Assembly (NCBI RefSeq): GCF_900155605.1
Contig: NZ_LT707420.1
Coordinates: 1,358,842 to 1,422,841 of the forward strand
Reading direction: 5' to 3'
Length of the DNA: 64,000 nt
Source of the DNA: Actinomyces marseillensis
GTDB lineage: Bacteria; Actinomycetota; Actinomycetes; Actinomycetales; Actinomycetaceae
Shown here: piece by piece, positions 53,655 through 63,661 of the stretch
Numbering within the stretch: the first letter of the stretch is position 1
How the letters are laid out: each line of letters begins with the position of its first letter
Translations under genes and position numbers: made by a program
The notes under the pieces: model-generated
What the model was told of the DNA's origin: nothing
The model's input: the letters and a program-made list of their open reading frames with translations, nothing else
Database searches by the model: none

Positions 53655-54212
53655 ATGTCTACTTCCAAAGTTACCGTTATCGCCGGCCCAACGGCTGTCG
53701 GCAAAGGCACCGTTATTGCACGTTTGCGTGAGCGTTTTCCTCAAGTTGAGCTTTCAATCTCAATGACGACGCGTTCTCCTCGCCCCGGTGAAGTAGACGG
53801 AGTGCACTACCACTTTGTTTCCGAAGAGGAATTCCTTCGGCTCGTCGATTCAGGGCAGATGCTCGAATGGGCGCTTGTTCATGGCAAGTATCACTACGGA
53901 ACTCCGCGAGGGCCTGTTGATGACGCCGTGAAGAGGGGAGTTCCCTTCCTCCTCGAGATCGATATTGCAGGCGTGCGCCAAGTCCGGGAGTCATTGCCGG
54001 ATGCGCAGTTCGTTTTTCTTGCGCCTCCTTCGTGGGAAGAGCTTGTTGCTCGCCTCGTGAATCGAGGAACTGAAGATGCTGCTGAGCAGGAACGTCGACT
54101 TCTCACGGCAAAGACTGAGCTTGCAGCAGAAGATGAGTTTGATGTCACTGTTGTCAATGATGATTTGGAAACCGCCGTCGAGGAACTCGCCCAAATCATG
54201 GGGCTAGAATAG
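53655..54212 (+). CDS. gmk: Guanylate kinase
   Basis: A 185-aa kinase that makes GDP from GMP and ATP. Walker A is GPTAVGKGTVI, a variant of the usual GPSGVGK; the GMP-binding domain has SMTTRSPRPGEVDGVHYHFVSEEEF. The P-loop change S to T, G to A keeps the K-G-T core. The 31-base gap after mihF has no ribosome binding site. Confidence 0.94.
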   Translation: MSTSKVTVIAGPTAVGKGTVIARLRERFPQVELSISMTTRSPRPGEVDGVHYHFVSEEEFLRLVDSGQMLEWALVHGKYHYGTPRGPVDDAVKRGVPFLLEIDIAGVRQVRESLPDAQFVFLAPPSWEELVARLVNRGTEDAAEQERRLLTAKTELAAEDEFDVTVVNDDLETAVEELAQIMGLE

Positions 54213-54249
54213 AATTTAGTTCTCGCTCATTACATCAGGAGAGATTTGC

Positions 54250-54516
54250 ATGTCCGGAATTGTTGCACAGCCAGAAGGTATCACCTACCCGCCGATCGAT
54301 GATCTGCTCGAACACGTTGATTCGAAGTACGCCCTGGTGATCTTTGCGGCCCGTCGTGCACGTCAGATCAATTCCTACAACATCCAGCTGGAGCAGAACA
54401 TGATCCAGTTTGTTGGCCCTGTTGTCGATACTGAAGTTGACGAGAAGCCTTTGGCAATCGCACTTCGTGAGATTGATGAAGGCCTGTTGACCCTTGAGTC
54501 AGCACCTCAAGCCTGA
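54250..54516 (+). CDS. rpoZ: RNA polymerase omega subunit
   Basis: An 88-aa subunit that aids assembly of beta prime. The central helix [18 protein letters not shown] is the family's signature. AGGAGA precedes the ATG. The coaBC TTG start lies 23 bases inside its 3' end. Confidence 0.93.
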   Translation: MSGIVAQPEGITYPPIDDLLEHVDSKYALVIFAARRARQINSYNIQLEQNMIQFVGPVVDTEVDEKPLAIALREIDEGLLTLESAPQA

Positions 54517-55732
54517 GCACAAGCCCGCGCACATCGTTCTCGGTGTTTCTGCGGGCATTGCTGCATATAAAGCCGTATTCCTGCTTCGCCTGCTCCAAAA
54601 GGAAGGCTTCACAGTATCGGTTGTCCCGACTCCGGCGTCCCTTGCGTTTGTCGGCAAGACTACGTGGGAAGGGTTGACGCAGAAGTGCGTGTTCACCGAC
54701 GTCTTTCATGGCGGAGGCGCCGATCATGTGGAGCTTGCTCGGAATTGTGATGCGCTTGTTATCGCTCCGGCTACTGCCGACCTTATCGCCCGCATTGCAC
54801 ACGGACAGGCAAATGATCTGCTTACTACAACTGTCCTAGCGAGTTCGTGTCCAGTTATCGTGGCCCCCGCGATGCACACGCAGATGTGGAACGCTTCGGC
54901 GACGCAAGACAATATCAAAACCCTTCACGAACGTGGGTTTATTATCGTCGGTCCGGAGAAAGGCGATTTAGCTTCGGGGGACTCTGGCGCTGGGCGAATG
55001 AGCGAACCGGAGGATATCGCCGCACAGGTAAGCCGCATTCTTGCCTCGAGCGGCGAGCTTTTTGGCAAGAAAATCATCGTTACCGCAGGTGGTACTCGCG
55101 AGGCGCTTGACCCAGTTCGTTTCCTCGGGAATCGGTCCAGCGGTCGACAGGGAATCGAGATTGCTAAAGAAGCTGCGCGGCGTGGTGCGGATGTGACCCT
55201 GGTTGCCTCCAATATTGAGGCTTCGCTTCTCCCACGGGAATGCACTGTTATTCCAGCTTCTAGCGCCGCTGAGGTGCACTCGGTGCTTTTCGAAAAACTC
55301 CAGTCGTGCGACGCACTCGTTATGGCGGCGGCGGTCGCCGATTACCGCCCAAAGGCCCCTGCGGCCTCGAAAATCAAAAAAGAAGAGCAGGGCGCTGCAC
55401 CGCCAATAATCCAGCTGGAAGAAACTACGGACATTCTCAAGGCCGTTACTTCTTCGCCCCAACGTCCCTCAGTTGTCATCGGATTCGCTGCAGAAACCGG
55501 CGATCCTCAGACCGTTCTTGAATATGGTCGAGCGAAAGCACGGCGGAAGAACGCCGACTACTTAGCAGTGAACGCCGTAGGGGAGAGCCTCGGTTTTGGA
55601 GACGTACCGAACTATGTGTATGTGATGGATGCCCAAGGCTCCCTTGTCACCGAAGGAGGCGGGACGAAGGCCGACGTCGCCCGCACCCTAGTTGATCTAA
55701 TTGCCGAACGCCTAACTACGATAGAAGCGTGA
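54494..55732 (+). CDS. coaBC: Phosphopantothenoylcysteine decarboxylase/synthase CoaBC
   Basis: A 412-aa bifunctional enzyme of CoA synthesis. The N-terminal CoaC flavoprotein has catalytic His78 (ADHVEL) and PAMHTQMW (residues 125-132), where E. coli has [19 protein letters not shown] has Ser161 where E. coli Dfp has the catalytic Cys158. The C-terminal CoaB has [25 protein letters not shown] 54494 is the only sensible start and overlaps rpoZ. Confidence 0.92.
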   Translation: MSQHLKPEHKPAHIVLGVSAGIAAYKAVFLLRLLQKEGFTVSVVPTPASLAFVGKTTWEGLTQKCVFTDVFHGGGADHVELARNCDALVIAPATADLIARIAHGQANDLLTTTVLASSCPVIVAPAMHTQMWNASATQDNIKTLHERGFIIVGPEKGDLASGDSGAGRMSEPEDIAAQVSRILASSGELFGKKIIVTAGGTREALDPVRFLGNRSSGRQGIEIAKEAARRGADVTLVASNIEASLLPRECTVIPASSAAEVHSVLFEKLQSCDALVMAAAVADYRPKAPAASKIKKEEQGAAPPIIQLEETTDILKAVTSSPQRPSVVIGFAAETGDPQTVLEYGRAKARRKNADYLAVNAVGESLGFGDVPNYVYVMDAQGSLVTEGGGTKADVARTLVDLIAERLTTIEA

Positions 55733-56925
55733 GTGACATGAGAAAATACTTTACTTCCGAATCCGTGACCGAAGGCCATCCTGATAAGGTCTGCGATCGT
55801 ATCTCTGATTCCATCTTGGACGCGCTTCTCGAGGCGGATCCTCGCTCACGTGTGGCTGTTGAAACCATGGTGACCACCGGCTTGGTGCACGTAGCCGGAG
55901 AGGTTTCGACGGATGCATACGTCGAGATTCCCCAAATCGTACGCGAGCAGATTCTTGAGATCGGATATGACTCCTCCTGCATGGGCTTTGACGGAGCCTC
56001 CTGCGGCGTTTCGGTCTCGATCGGCGCTCAGAGTAGCGATATTGCCCAGGGCGTTGACCACTCACTCGAAACGCGTACATCTTCAAGCGAAGATCGCCGT
56101 GAATCACAGGGCGCCGGCGATCAAGGAATGATGTTCGGTTACGCCTCTGATGAGACGCCGGACTTGATGCCGGCTCCCATTTGGCTTGCCCACAAGCTCG
56201 CCGAACGTCTTGCATACGTTCGTCACCAGGGACTTGCCCACGGCCTACGCCCGGACGGTAAAACTCAGGTCACGCTGGCCTACGACGAACAGGGGGTTCC
56301 CCGCGAACTTGATACCCTCGTCATTTCAACGCAGCATGACCCCGAACTTTCGATGACAGACCTGGATGAGCAACTGCGAGCCTTGGTTGTTGCCCCGGTC
56401 CTTGAAGAGGCTGGTTTGGAGTTATCGACTTCTTCGATGAAGCTTTTGGTCAATCCCTCTGGGCGCTTCGTCATTGGTGGACCCGCAGGTGATGCCGGGC
56501 TGACCGGACGTAAAATTATCGTCGACACATACGGAGGTATGGCCCGTCACGGGGGTGGAGCATTCTCAGGTAAGGATCCCTCCAAGGTCGACCGTTCTGC
56601 AGCCTATGCTGCTCGCTGGATCGCGAAGAATATCGTCGCTGCCGGATATGCCAAGCGCTGCGAAATTCAGCTAGCTTACGCGATTGGTCGCGCACATCCG
56701 GTTGGTTTGTACGTGGAGACCTTCGGAACCGGGAGCGTAAGTGATGATGCTTTGACCGAGGCCATTACTCGTTGCTTTGATCTTCGCCCGGCCGGTATCA
56801 TCGAGGACCTCGATCTGCTACGTCCAATCTATGCACGCACATCCTCTTATGGGCATTTTGGTCGCAATATCTTCCCTTGGGAGCAGACCGATCGAGTATC
56901 GATGCTGAAGGATATTCTCGGATGA
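55729..56925 (+). CDS. metK: S-adenosylmethionine synthetase
   Basis: A 398-aa enzyme making SAM from methionine and [22 protein letters not shown] opens the fold; [12 protein letters not shown] near 122 and [19 protein letters not shown] near 275 are signature motifs. GTG 55729 overlaps the coaBC stop; ATG 55738 is an alternative. Confidence 0.96.
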   Translation: MSDMRKYFTSESVTEGHPDKVCDRISDSILDALLEADPRSRVAVETMVTTGLVHVAGEVSTDAYVEIPQIVREQILEIGYDSSCMGFDGASCGVSVSIGAQSSDIAQGVDHSLETRTSSSEDRRESQGAGDQGMMFGYASDETPDLMPAPIWLAHKLAERLAYVRHQGLAHGLRPDGKTQVTLAYDEQGVPRELDTLVISTQHDPELSMTDLDEQLRALVVAPVLEEAGLELSTSSMKLLVNPSGRFVIGGPAGDAGLTGRKIIVDTYGGMARHGGGAFSGKDPSKVDRSAAYAARWIAKNIVAAGYAKRCEIQLAYAIGRAHPVGLYVETFGTGSVSDDALTEAITRCFDLRPAGIIEDLDLLRPIYARTSSYGHFGRNIFPWEQTDRVSMLKDILG

Positions 56926-57521
56926 GCACATCTGAACTCTCGTCGCGAGCACCACACCGGGGAACTGCCATCGAAATGGCAATCTCAGGTGTGATTGGCC
57001 TGTGTGCTTCCTTCGTCCTTTCAATCGAAGCCTGGCAGCTTGCTTCCGATGATGGCCGCAGGTTTAGCTGCGATGTCTCGTCGGTCTTGTCATGTTCAGC
57101 TGTTGCTTCGACGCCGCAGGCGCGCGTGCTTGGATTCCCCAACGCTTTCCTCGGAATCTTCTTCGAGGCCATTGTGCTGGCAGTTTCTTTTGCCCTCATC
57201 GCGGGAGTTCGCTTCCCCAAGTGGTACATCCTGTGCGTCGAAGCGCTCTACACAATTGGCGTGCTCTTTGCCTATTGGCTCTTCACTCAGTCGTACTTCG
57301 TCATTCATGTCCTGTGTCCTTGGTGTTTACTGATCACGATCACCACAACACTGGTCTGGTTTGGATTGACTCGAGTGTGTATCAAGCAAGGCGTGCTCCC
57401 AGCACCGAACTGGTGGAAAGCTGTGATGAAGTCCGGTGGTGACTGGCTGGTTGCTGTTCTCGTTATCACCGCGATCCTCGCAATGATCGCCTTCAGATAT
57501 GGTCCGCTTCTTTTCGGATAA
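56922..57521 (+). CDS. Vitamin K epoxide reductase family protein
   Basis: A 199-aa membrane protein with five hydrophobic helices. It keeps the VKOR cysteines: loop pair in [10 protein letters not shown] near residues 49-58 and redox CPWC near 133. In actinobacteria VKOR reoxidises DsbA-like proteins by reducing menaquinone, so it drives disulfide formation outside the membrane. It overlaps metK by four bases. Confidence 0.92.
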   Translation: MSTSELSSRAPHRGTAIEMAISGVIGLCASFVLSIEAWQLASDDGRRFSCDVSSVLSCSAVASTPQARVLGFPNAFLGIFFEAIVLAVSFALIAGVRFPKWYILCVEALYTIGVLFAYWLFTQSYFVIHVLCPWCLLITITTTLVWFGLTRVCIKQGVLPAPNWWKAVMKSGGDWLVAVLVITAILAMIAFRYGPLLFG

Positions 57522-57577
57522 CTAAGATCAGAGTCAATCGGTCTCCAAATGCCAGCGCCATGTGATGAACTAGAGGC

Positions 57578-59548
57578 ATGGTGATGGAAGAAATTGCACT
57601 CCCAGGCTTCCAGCTCGAGGATGTTGAACCTCGGCTGATCGCACGGGTGTATGTTGATACGGATCTTCCACACCTGGATCGTCCCTTGGACTATCTGGTT
57701 CCTCAAGCTTGGGAAAATATCGATCTTTCCGGATACATCGTCCAAGTTCCTTTGAGCGGATCAAAACGCGTGGGATGGGTCCTCTCATGTGAACGCGTAG
57801 ATACTCCAAGTCCAACCATCCGCGAACTGATAGACGTGGTGTCCTCTTGCTCAGTAGTGGCACCACAGACGTTTTCTCTCGCTCGGTATATCGCTGACCG
57901 CTACTTGTCAACCGTCTCTGCGGTCTTAAGTCTTGCGATTCCGCCACGACGTGCATCAGTCGAAAAAGAGAAACACCTTCCCTTTGATGGAGACATCAAG
58001 ACGCAGCGTGATGCCAGCGCATGGCAGCCCTACCCATACGGAACGAACTTCATTGAGCATTTAGAACAGGGAGACCATCCACGTTGTGTCTGGACTTCAA
58101 TTCCGGGACGTTCCACGCAAGAAATCGCTCAACTTACCAGCGCGACATTGACGTCCAAGCGTTCAACATTGATCATTACGCCGACGCAGCGTTCGGCACA
58201 GCGTCTGAGCTGCGACCTTGAAGATCTTCTCTCGGTGCCCGTTGCGCTTTACACTGCAGAGCAATCTGCTGTTGAACGTTATCGAACTTACCGACAATGC
58301 AGCCAAGGTTCACATCGCATTGTCGTTGGCACACGTTCGGCAGCATGGCTTCCCATGAAAGATTTAGGTTTAATCATCATCTGGGGAGATGGAGACGACC
58401 ACCTTCGAGAGATTCGCAATCCACGTACCGATGCGCTTGATATTGCGGTTGCACGCGCACACCTTGAACACGTTGCAATGGCTGTGGGCAGTTTTAGCCG
58501 TTCGGTAAAAGCCCAGTATCTTGTCATGCGCAAGTGGGCGATCTCGCTCAATCCAGAAAGAGAAGTGCTGCGTGAATCAACGGGGCGTTTCTTTGTATCC
58601 GATGATCTTGACGATGAACGCCAGGGGAGGGCAGCGCATGCTCTGCTGCCGCCCGATGCCTACGCGTGTATTCGCCGCGGCCTGACAGAAGGCCCAGTGC
58701 TCATCCTTGCCCCAAACGCGGGTTACATTCCCGTTGTCGGCTGCGAGCGCTGCGGGGCACCAGCGCGTTGCGAAGTTTGTTCGGGGCCTCTCACACTATC
58801 GCGTGATCAGAGCATCGTTTGTGCCTGGTGTTCCCGGGCAACACACAACTGGCGATGCATGAAATGCCAAGGGACCGCTTTGCGGTGGTGGCGGATTGGC
58901 TCCGAACGCATTGGTGAAGAGCTCGGACGTTCATTTACTCAGGTTCCCCTCCTTATTTCGCAAGGTATTGATGAGCAGCGCCCGGAAATCAACGCCTCGC
59001 CGCGAATTGTTGTCGCCACAGCAGGTGCACAGCCCGATGCCGAATCGGGGTACGCTGCTTTGATTATTCCCTCCGCAGCAGCATTGGCCTCACGACCGGA
59101 ACTTTGGGCCCCCGAAGAAGCGCTTCGCCGCTGGCTCACTACAGCAGCTCTGGTACGGCCACAGGGCCAGATTTGGGTCTCTGCGGGATTAGATCAACCT
59201 CTTGCGCAGGCGCTCATTCGCTGGAATCCCGAAGAATACATCCAGCGCATTTTGGATGAGCGCCAAGTACTTCGTTTTCCTCCCACTGCTTCCATCGTTG
59301 CGATTGACGGCCCAGAAGATCAGCTCAACAGCTTCTGCAAAGAATTACCCGCTGAGCTTATCGGTATTGTCGACGCACCACGCAGCGATAGACGCACACC
59401 GAATCAGGGAATACGTCGTGCGCTCATTCGATGCAATACCGAAGACTACCCACAGCTTGCACGTGTCCTGCGAGAGCGCTCGGGTGTACGTTCAGCGCGT
59501 AAACTCTATCCGCTACGACTGACGCTCAATCCCCCTGAGCTGTTCTAA
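57578..59548 (+). CDS. priA: PriA-like primosomal protein, helicase motifs lost
   Basis: A 656-aa protein matching PriA in layout: the 3'-DNA-binding start (ARVYVDTDLPHLDRPLDYLVP), helicase lobes and the zinc cysteines CERCGAPARCEVC ... CAWC ... CMKC. The Walker A loop is missing (TSIPGRSTQEIAQ) and the DEAH box is WGDGDDH, so it should not unwind DNA, as noted for actinobacterial PriA. ATG 57578 or 57584. Confidence 0.9.
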   Translation: MVMEEIALPGFQLEDVEPRLIARVYVDTDLPHLDRPLDYLVPQAWENIDLSGYIVQVPLSGSKRVGWVLSCERVDTPSPTIRELIDVVSSCSVVAPQTFSLARYIADRYLSTVSAVLSLAIPPRRASVEKEKHLPFDGDIKTQRDASAWQPYPYGTNFIEHLEQGDHPRCVWTSIPGRSTQEIAQLTSATLTSKRSTLIITPTQRSAQRLSCDLEDLLSVPVALYTAEQSAVERYRTYRQCSQGSHRIVVGTRSAAWLPMKDLGLIIIWGDGDDHLREIRNPRTDALDIAVARAHLEHVAMAVGSFSRSVKAQYLVMRKWAISLNPEREVLRESTGRFFVSDDLDDERQGRAAHALLPPDAYACIRRGLTEGPVLILAPNAGYIPVVGCERCGAPARCEVCSGPLTLSRDQSIVCAWCSRATHNWRCMKCQGTALRWWRIGSERIGEELGRSFTQVPLLISQGIDEQRPEINASPRIVVATAGAQPDAESGYAALIIPSAAALASRPELWAPEEALRRWLTTAALVRPQGQIWVSAGLDQPLAQALIRWNPEEYIQRILDERQVLRFPPTASIVAIDGPEDQLNSFCKELPAELIGIVDAPRSDRRTPNQGIRRALIRCNTEDYPQLARVLRERSGVRSARKLYPLRLTLNPPELF

Positions 59549-59556
59549 AGAACCGC

Positions 59557-59562
59557 TAGACT
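59557..59562 (+). promoter_or_regulatory. -10 element of fmt, leaderless
   Basis: TAGACT ends six bases before the GTG at 59569, which gives the family N-terminus MRIVFAGTP. Confidence 0.5.
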
Positions 59563-59568
59563 ATGCCT

Positions 59569-60513
59569 GTGCGAATTGTTTTTGCTGGTACCCCCGAAGC
59601 GGCGTTACCAACCCTCAATGCCCTAGTTGCCTCTTCTCATGAAGTCGTTGGAGTGATTACACGACCGCCTGCGCGAAGCGGTCGCGGACGTGCGCTGGTT
59701 CCATCTCCTGTGGCATCGCGCGCAGCGGAGCTCGGTATTGACCTGTATGAGACTTCCTCACTCAAGAACGATGAGGCCTATGAGCGTATTGCTCATTGGA
59801 AGGCTGATATCGCCGTCGTTGTTGCCTACGGCGCACTGATCCCACTGCGTATTCTCAACATGTTGCCGCACGGTTGGCTCAATCTGCATTTTTCGAATCT
59901 TCCTGAATTTCGTGGTGCAGCCCCGGTTCAATGGGCGATCCTTTCGGGGTGCGAAGAGACCGCGTCATCCGTATTCCAGCTCGAAGAAGGCCTCGATACA
60001 GGCCCCGTGTTCTCGCGACTTCCCATTGCTATCGCGGATCAAACCAGTGGTGAGCTCCTTGAAGAGATGGCGGTTGCCGGCTCCCGCCAAGTCGTAGAAG
60101 TCGTCGATTCGATTAACTTGGGCAGCGCGCACTCTCAGCCGCAGATTATCGATCCAACTGTTGAGCTTCACTATGCCCGGCGTCTAGAAGTTACTGACGG
60201 GGCCGTCTCCTTCACTGACAGTGCTCGGCAGACGTGGCAGCAGATTCGAGCTGTCATTCCAAGCCCCGGTGCCTTTACGCTCTTGAATGGCCAACGGCTC
60301 AAGCTTGGCAAAGCTTCTCTGACCGACATCCCTACTCCCGGCCCTGGACGTTTGATCGTTTCGAAGAAGAGCGTTCTTGTTGGGTGTGCAGATTTCTGTC
60401 TCGAACTTGGAGAAGTCGCCCCCGCGGGCAAGAAATGGATGGAAGCTGCCGCTTGGGCACGTGGTGCCAGGTTGAATGACGATGATCGTCTAGGCGAAGG
60501 GCTTGAGCACTGA
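59569..60513 (+). CDS. fmt: Methionyl-tRNA formyltransferase
   Basis: A 314-aa enzyme that formylates initiator Met-tRNA with 10-formyl-THF. Motifs: MRIVFAGTPEAALPTL at the start, HFSNLPEFRGAAPVQWAIL near 108 (Asn-His-Asp-type site; here NLHFSNLPEFRG) and an OB C-terminal domain. GTG 59569 is preferred over ATG 59563, which lies directly on the -10. rsmB overlaps by one base. Confidence 0.92.
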   Translation: MRIVFAGTPEAALPTLNALVASSHEVVGVITRPPARSGRGRALVPSPVASRAAELGIDLYETSSLKNDEAYERIAHWKADIAVVVAYGALIPLRILNMLPHGWLNLHFSNLPEFRGAAPVQWAILSGCEETASSVFQLEEGLDTGPVFSRLPIAIADQTSGELLEEMAVAGSRQVVEVVDSINLGSAHSQPQIIDPTVELHYARRLEVTDGAVSFTDSARQTWQQIRAVIPSPGAFTLLNGQRLKLGKASLTDIPTPGPGRLIVSKKSVLVGCADFCLELGEVAPAGKKWMEAAAWARGARLNDDDRLGEGLEH

Positions 60514-61967
60514 TGGCAACGCACAGGTATTCGGACGGTTACCGCTCTTTCCGCGAAGCAGATGCACCGCGGCAGATTGCGTACGAAGTTCTGCGCCTAG
60601 TACGCGAAGACGATGCCTACGCGAACCTTGTACTTCCCAAGGTGCTTAAGGAGTTTGAACATCGTGAGCACATCGATCAACGAGATCGTGCTTTCGCGGT
60701 TGAACTCACGTATGGTTCGCTGCGCGAACAAGGATTCCTCGACTGGGTAATTGCCCGGAATTCCTCCCGTCCTCTTGCACAGATTGAGGGCGCTATTGTT
60801 GACATCCTTCGTTTGGGAACCTATCAGCTCTTGCGTATGCGAGTACCCGACCATGCCGCGGTTTCCCAGACCGTAGATTTGGCGCGCCAGTATCTCAGTG
60901 CGGGGCCTGCAAAGTTTATTAACGCTGTTTTGCGTTCGATTATCCGAGAAGGCGATGACGCCCGGCGTGAAGCATTAGACGCGTGCGATGAGACTCAGCG
61001 CCTTGCAATCGAGTATTCGCACCCGCAATGGATGGTCGAAGAATATACGAAAGCACTCGTGGCGAATGGCTGCGAGGCCTCGGAAATTCGTGAGCTTTTG
61101 GCGGCGAACAATCGAGCGCCCTACGTTTCCTTGGTTGCGCGCCCGGGTTTAATCGATGTTGATGATCTCGCTGATCAATGCGGCGAGTATTTACATACAC
61201 GTATCGCTGATGGTGAGGTTTCGCCTTATGCGATTCTCCTCGAATCTGGCGACCCTGCACGTATTCCCGCAATCCGGCAGCGTAGGGCTGCGGTTCAGGA
61301 TGAGGGCTCGCAGCTTGCGGCAATTGTCGCTGCTTCTATCCCGGTGGAAGGCTCGGATGCTCAATGGCTTGACTTGTGTGCGGGGCCTGGTGGAAAAGCG
61401 GCGTTAGTTGCAGCGCTTGGCGGTGCTCGCGGAGCGTACCTTATTGCTAATGAGATTCACCCACACCGCGCACGTCTCGTTGAACGTACCCTCGAACACC
61501 TCGATAACACAGAGGTGGTCTGCGCTGATGGAACACAATTCGGTGGAGATACCTCCCGTTGGCAGTTGGGATCTTTCGATCGCGTCATTATTGATGCGCC
61601 CTGCTCTGGTTTAGGCTCGATGCGTCGACGTCCGGAGTCCAGGTGGCGCAGGCAGCCCGAAGACCTCGAGCAATTAGTGACAATCCAAGAGCAGCTTCTT
61701 GACCGAGGAATTGCTTTGACCAGAAGTGGCGGTGTGATCGTCTATGTAACCTGCTCGCCGGTCATCGCTGAGACACATGAGCAGATTTCGCGTGTGCTCT
61801 CAGGCGGTCAGGTTGAGCTGATTAATCTTGCGCCTGTAGCTGCACAGATCACGCCACGCCCCCTCGACCTTCCCCAAAGCCAGGGCATTGCTGCCTCAAC
61901 ACTCCAGCTGTGGGAACACCGTAACGAAACTGACCTTATGTTCATTGCTGCACTCAGAAAACTCTAA
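60513..61967 (+). CDS. rsmB: 16S rRNA m5C methyltransferase RsmB/Fmu
   Basis: A 484-aa protein with an N-terminal NusB-like RNA-binding domain (1-150) and a Rossmann methyltransferase domain. [18 protein letters not shown] binds [23 protein letters not shown] and YVTCSP hold the two cysteines. It methylates C967-type positions of 16S rRNA. The translated region is continuous with fmt. Confidence 0.93.
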   Translation: MATHRYSDGYRSFREADAPRQIAYEVLRLVREDDAYANLVLPKVLKEFEHREHIDQRDRAFAVELTYGSLREQGFLDWVIARNSSRPLAQIEGAIVDILRLGTYQLLRMRVPDHAAVSQTVDLARQYLSAGPAKFINAVLRSIIREGDDARREALDACDETQRLAIEYSHPQWMVEEYTKALVANGCEASEIRELLAANNRAPYVSLVARPGLIDVDDLADQCGEYLHTRIADGEVSPYAILLESGDPARIPAIRQRRAAVQDEGSQLAAIVAASIPVEGSDAQWLDLCAGPGGKAALVAALGGARGAYLIANEIHPHRARLVERTLEHLDNTEVVCADGTQFGGDTSRWQLGSFDRVIIDAPCSGLGSMRRRPESRWRRQPEDLEQLVTIQEQLLDRGIALTRSGGVIVYVTCSPVIAETHEQISRVLSGGQVELINLAPVAAQITPRPLDLPQSQGIAASTLQLWEHRNETDLMFIAALRKL

Positions 61968-61984
61968 GACCGCCAGGAGATACC

Positions 61985-62650
61985 ATGACGATCCCCGTCA
62001 TTTCGCCATCGATTCTCAATTGCAATATCGCTCGACTCGAGGATGAACTCACGAAGATTTCGAGCGCTGATATCGCCCACGTTGATGTCATGGACAACCA
62101 CTTTGTTCCGAATCTGACGTGGGGGCTTCCCGTCGTCGAGGCCTGCGTTCGAACCGGTATTATGCCCATCGATGCGCACCTCATGATTGCGGACCCCGAC
62201 CGCTGGGCGCCCGCCTATGCCGAGGTTGGCTGCGCATCCGTGACTTTCCACGCCGAGGCCGCGGGTGCACCAATCCGAACCGCTCGGGAGATCCGTCATT
62301 TTGGAGCGCGAGCTGCTCTTGCCCTCAAGCCTTCAACAGATATCGCTCCCTACATCGATTTGCTTCCCGAGTTCGACATGATTCTTGTTATGACTGTTGA
62401 ACCTGGATTTGGGGGTCAAAGCTTCTTAGATACGATGCTTCCCAAGATCCGCAGGACTCGCGAAGCAATCGATGCTTCCGCACTCGATATTTCAATTCAA
62501 GTCGATGGGGGAGTTTCTCGTTCGACGATCGAGCAGGCCGCTGAAGCAGGAGCGACAAACTTTGTCGCGGGTTCTGCAATTTTCCGCGCTGAAGACGCAT
62601 ATGAAGAGATTGCAACTTTGCGTTCTCTTGCTCACTCACACATGCACTAG
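61985..62650 (+). CDS. rpe: Ribulose-phosphate 3-epimerase
   Basis: A 221-aa TIM-barrel enzyme of the pentose phosphate pathway that interconverts ribulose 5-phosphate and xylulose 5-phosphate. [32 protein letters not shown] (metal site), [12 protein letters not shown] and [19 protein letters not shown] are diagnostic. CAGGAGA precedes the ATG. An FMN riboswitch follows. Confidence 0.96.
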   Translation: MTIPVISPSILNCNIARLEDELTKISSADIAHVDVMDNHFVPNLTWGLPVVEACVRTGIMPIDAHLMIADPDRWAPAYAEVGCASVTFHAEAAGAPIRTAREIRHFGARAALALKPSTDIAPYIDLLPEFDMILVMTVEPGFGGQSFLDTMLPKIRRTREAIDASALDISIQVDGGVSRSTIEQAAEAGATNFVAGSAIFRAEDAYEEIATLRSLAHSHMH

Positions 62651-62688
62651 AAATGACACCCGCATCGCGACGTGCCACAATGATCGTG

Positions 62689-62805
62689 TACTTCGGGGTC
62701 GGTGTAAGTCCGAGCCGGCGGTGATAGTCCGCGACCCGCAATACCTATTGCGGTTGAACTGGTGAAACTCCAGTACCGACAGTTAAAGCCTGGATGGGAG
62801 AAGTA
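62689..62805 (+). ncRNA. FMN riboswitch (RFN element)
   Basis: Conserved RFN core blocks are present in order: GGGGTCGGTG, CCGGCGGTGATAGTCCGCG, a short variable arm (CCGCAATACC/TTGCGG), CTCCAGTACCGACAG and GCCTGGATGGGAGAAG. Closing stem TACTTC/GAAGTA. It senses FMN and should reduce expression of the transporter genes. A hairpin (AGCGGG/CCCGCT, 62810-62828) and the ribosome binding site GGGAAGGA follow, consistent with translational control. Confidence 0.95.
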
Positions 62806-62865
62806 GTTGAGCGGGTTTGTACCCCGCTGAGCGGCTGCATAGCTCGAAGTGCGGGAAGGAATACC

Positions 62866-63636
62866 GTGAAGCGTCGAGCCTCTCGCCGTCTCATTGTTTT
62901 CGCCCCGCTGCTTGTTCTTGCATGTGTTGTCCTTATTTGGTGGGCCATCACTGCGTGGAGCGGGATTCAAGCGTGGCGTCTTCCTTCGCCGTACGCCGTC
63001 CTCGCCCGAGGATACTCCCTTATTCAACAGTCCTCTCTCTGGCTCGCGTTTGCGCGTACAGGCGGAGAGGCTCTAGTCGGCGGACTCGTCGGCGTGTGTA
63101 TCGCACTGCCTCTGAGCTACTGCATCTTCCGTTTTCAGACGCTATCGGATGCGATTGAACCTCTTCTTGGGGCCTCTCAAGCGCTCCCTGCGGTTGCCCT
63201 CGCGCCTTTTTTGGTGCTCTGGTTTGGATACGGTCTTGTTCCGATTTCTATGCTTTGCGCATTGATCGCTTTTTTCCCGATCCTCATTTCTGCTCTTGTG
63301 GGTCTTCGATCTCTTGATCGTCAGGTCTGTGAGGCTGCTCAGCTCGATGGAGCGGCCGGCCTCACGATGGCTTTGCGAATTGAGATTCCACTAGCCTCAC
63401 CGGCAATTCTTGCCGGAATTCGTAACGGTTTCACCCTCTCAATTACGGGTGCAGTCGTTGGCGAAATGGTGATGGGAGGAAAAGGCCTCGGAATGTTGCT
63501 CTCACAAATGCGAACGAATGTCGACACTGCGGGAATGTTTGTTGTCATCATTCTCCTGTGTCTCCAAGCAGTACTGATCTACTTGCTCATGTCTGCTTGG
63601 GAAGCGCGGGCACGCGTCATGGTGGAAACCGACTAG
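62866..63636 (+). CDS. ribX: RibX-like ABC transporter permease (flavin precursor uptake)
   Basis: A 256-aa BPD_transp_1 permease with about six helices. The EAA loop is EAAQLDGAAGLTMALRIEIPLASPAILAGI near residue 155. It resembles ThiX/SsuC permeases; the FMN riboswitch and following THI5-like lipoprotein point to riboflavin or flavin precursor uptake (RibXY). GTG 62866 has GGGAAGGA upstream; the frame is open upstream into the riboswitch, which is not coding. Confidence 0.85.
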   Translation: MKRRASRRLIVFAPLLVLACVVLIWWAITAWSGIQAWRLPSPYAVLARGYSLIQQSSLWLAFARTGGEALVGGLVGVCIALPLSYCIFRFQTLSDAIEPLLGASQALPAVALAPFLVLWFGYGLVPISMLCALIAFFPILISALVGLRSLDRQVCEAAQLDGAAGLTMALRIEIPLASPAILAGIRNGFTLSITGAVVGEMVMGGKGLGMLLSQMRTNVDTAGMFVVIILLCLQAVLIYLLMSAWEARARVMVETD

Positions 63637-63661
63637 TACGAACATGTGATTGGAGAGCATG

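Noticed and set aside
62689-62805. TPP riboswitch before the THI5-like transporter
   Set aside because: The conserved blocks are those of the FMN element; no TPP core (CTGAGA) is present.
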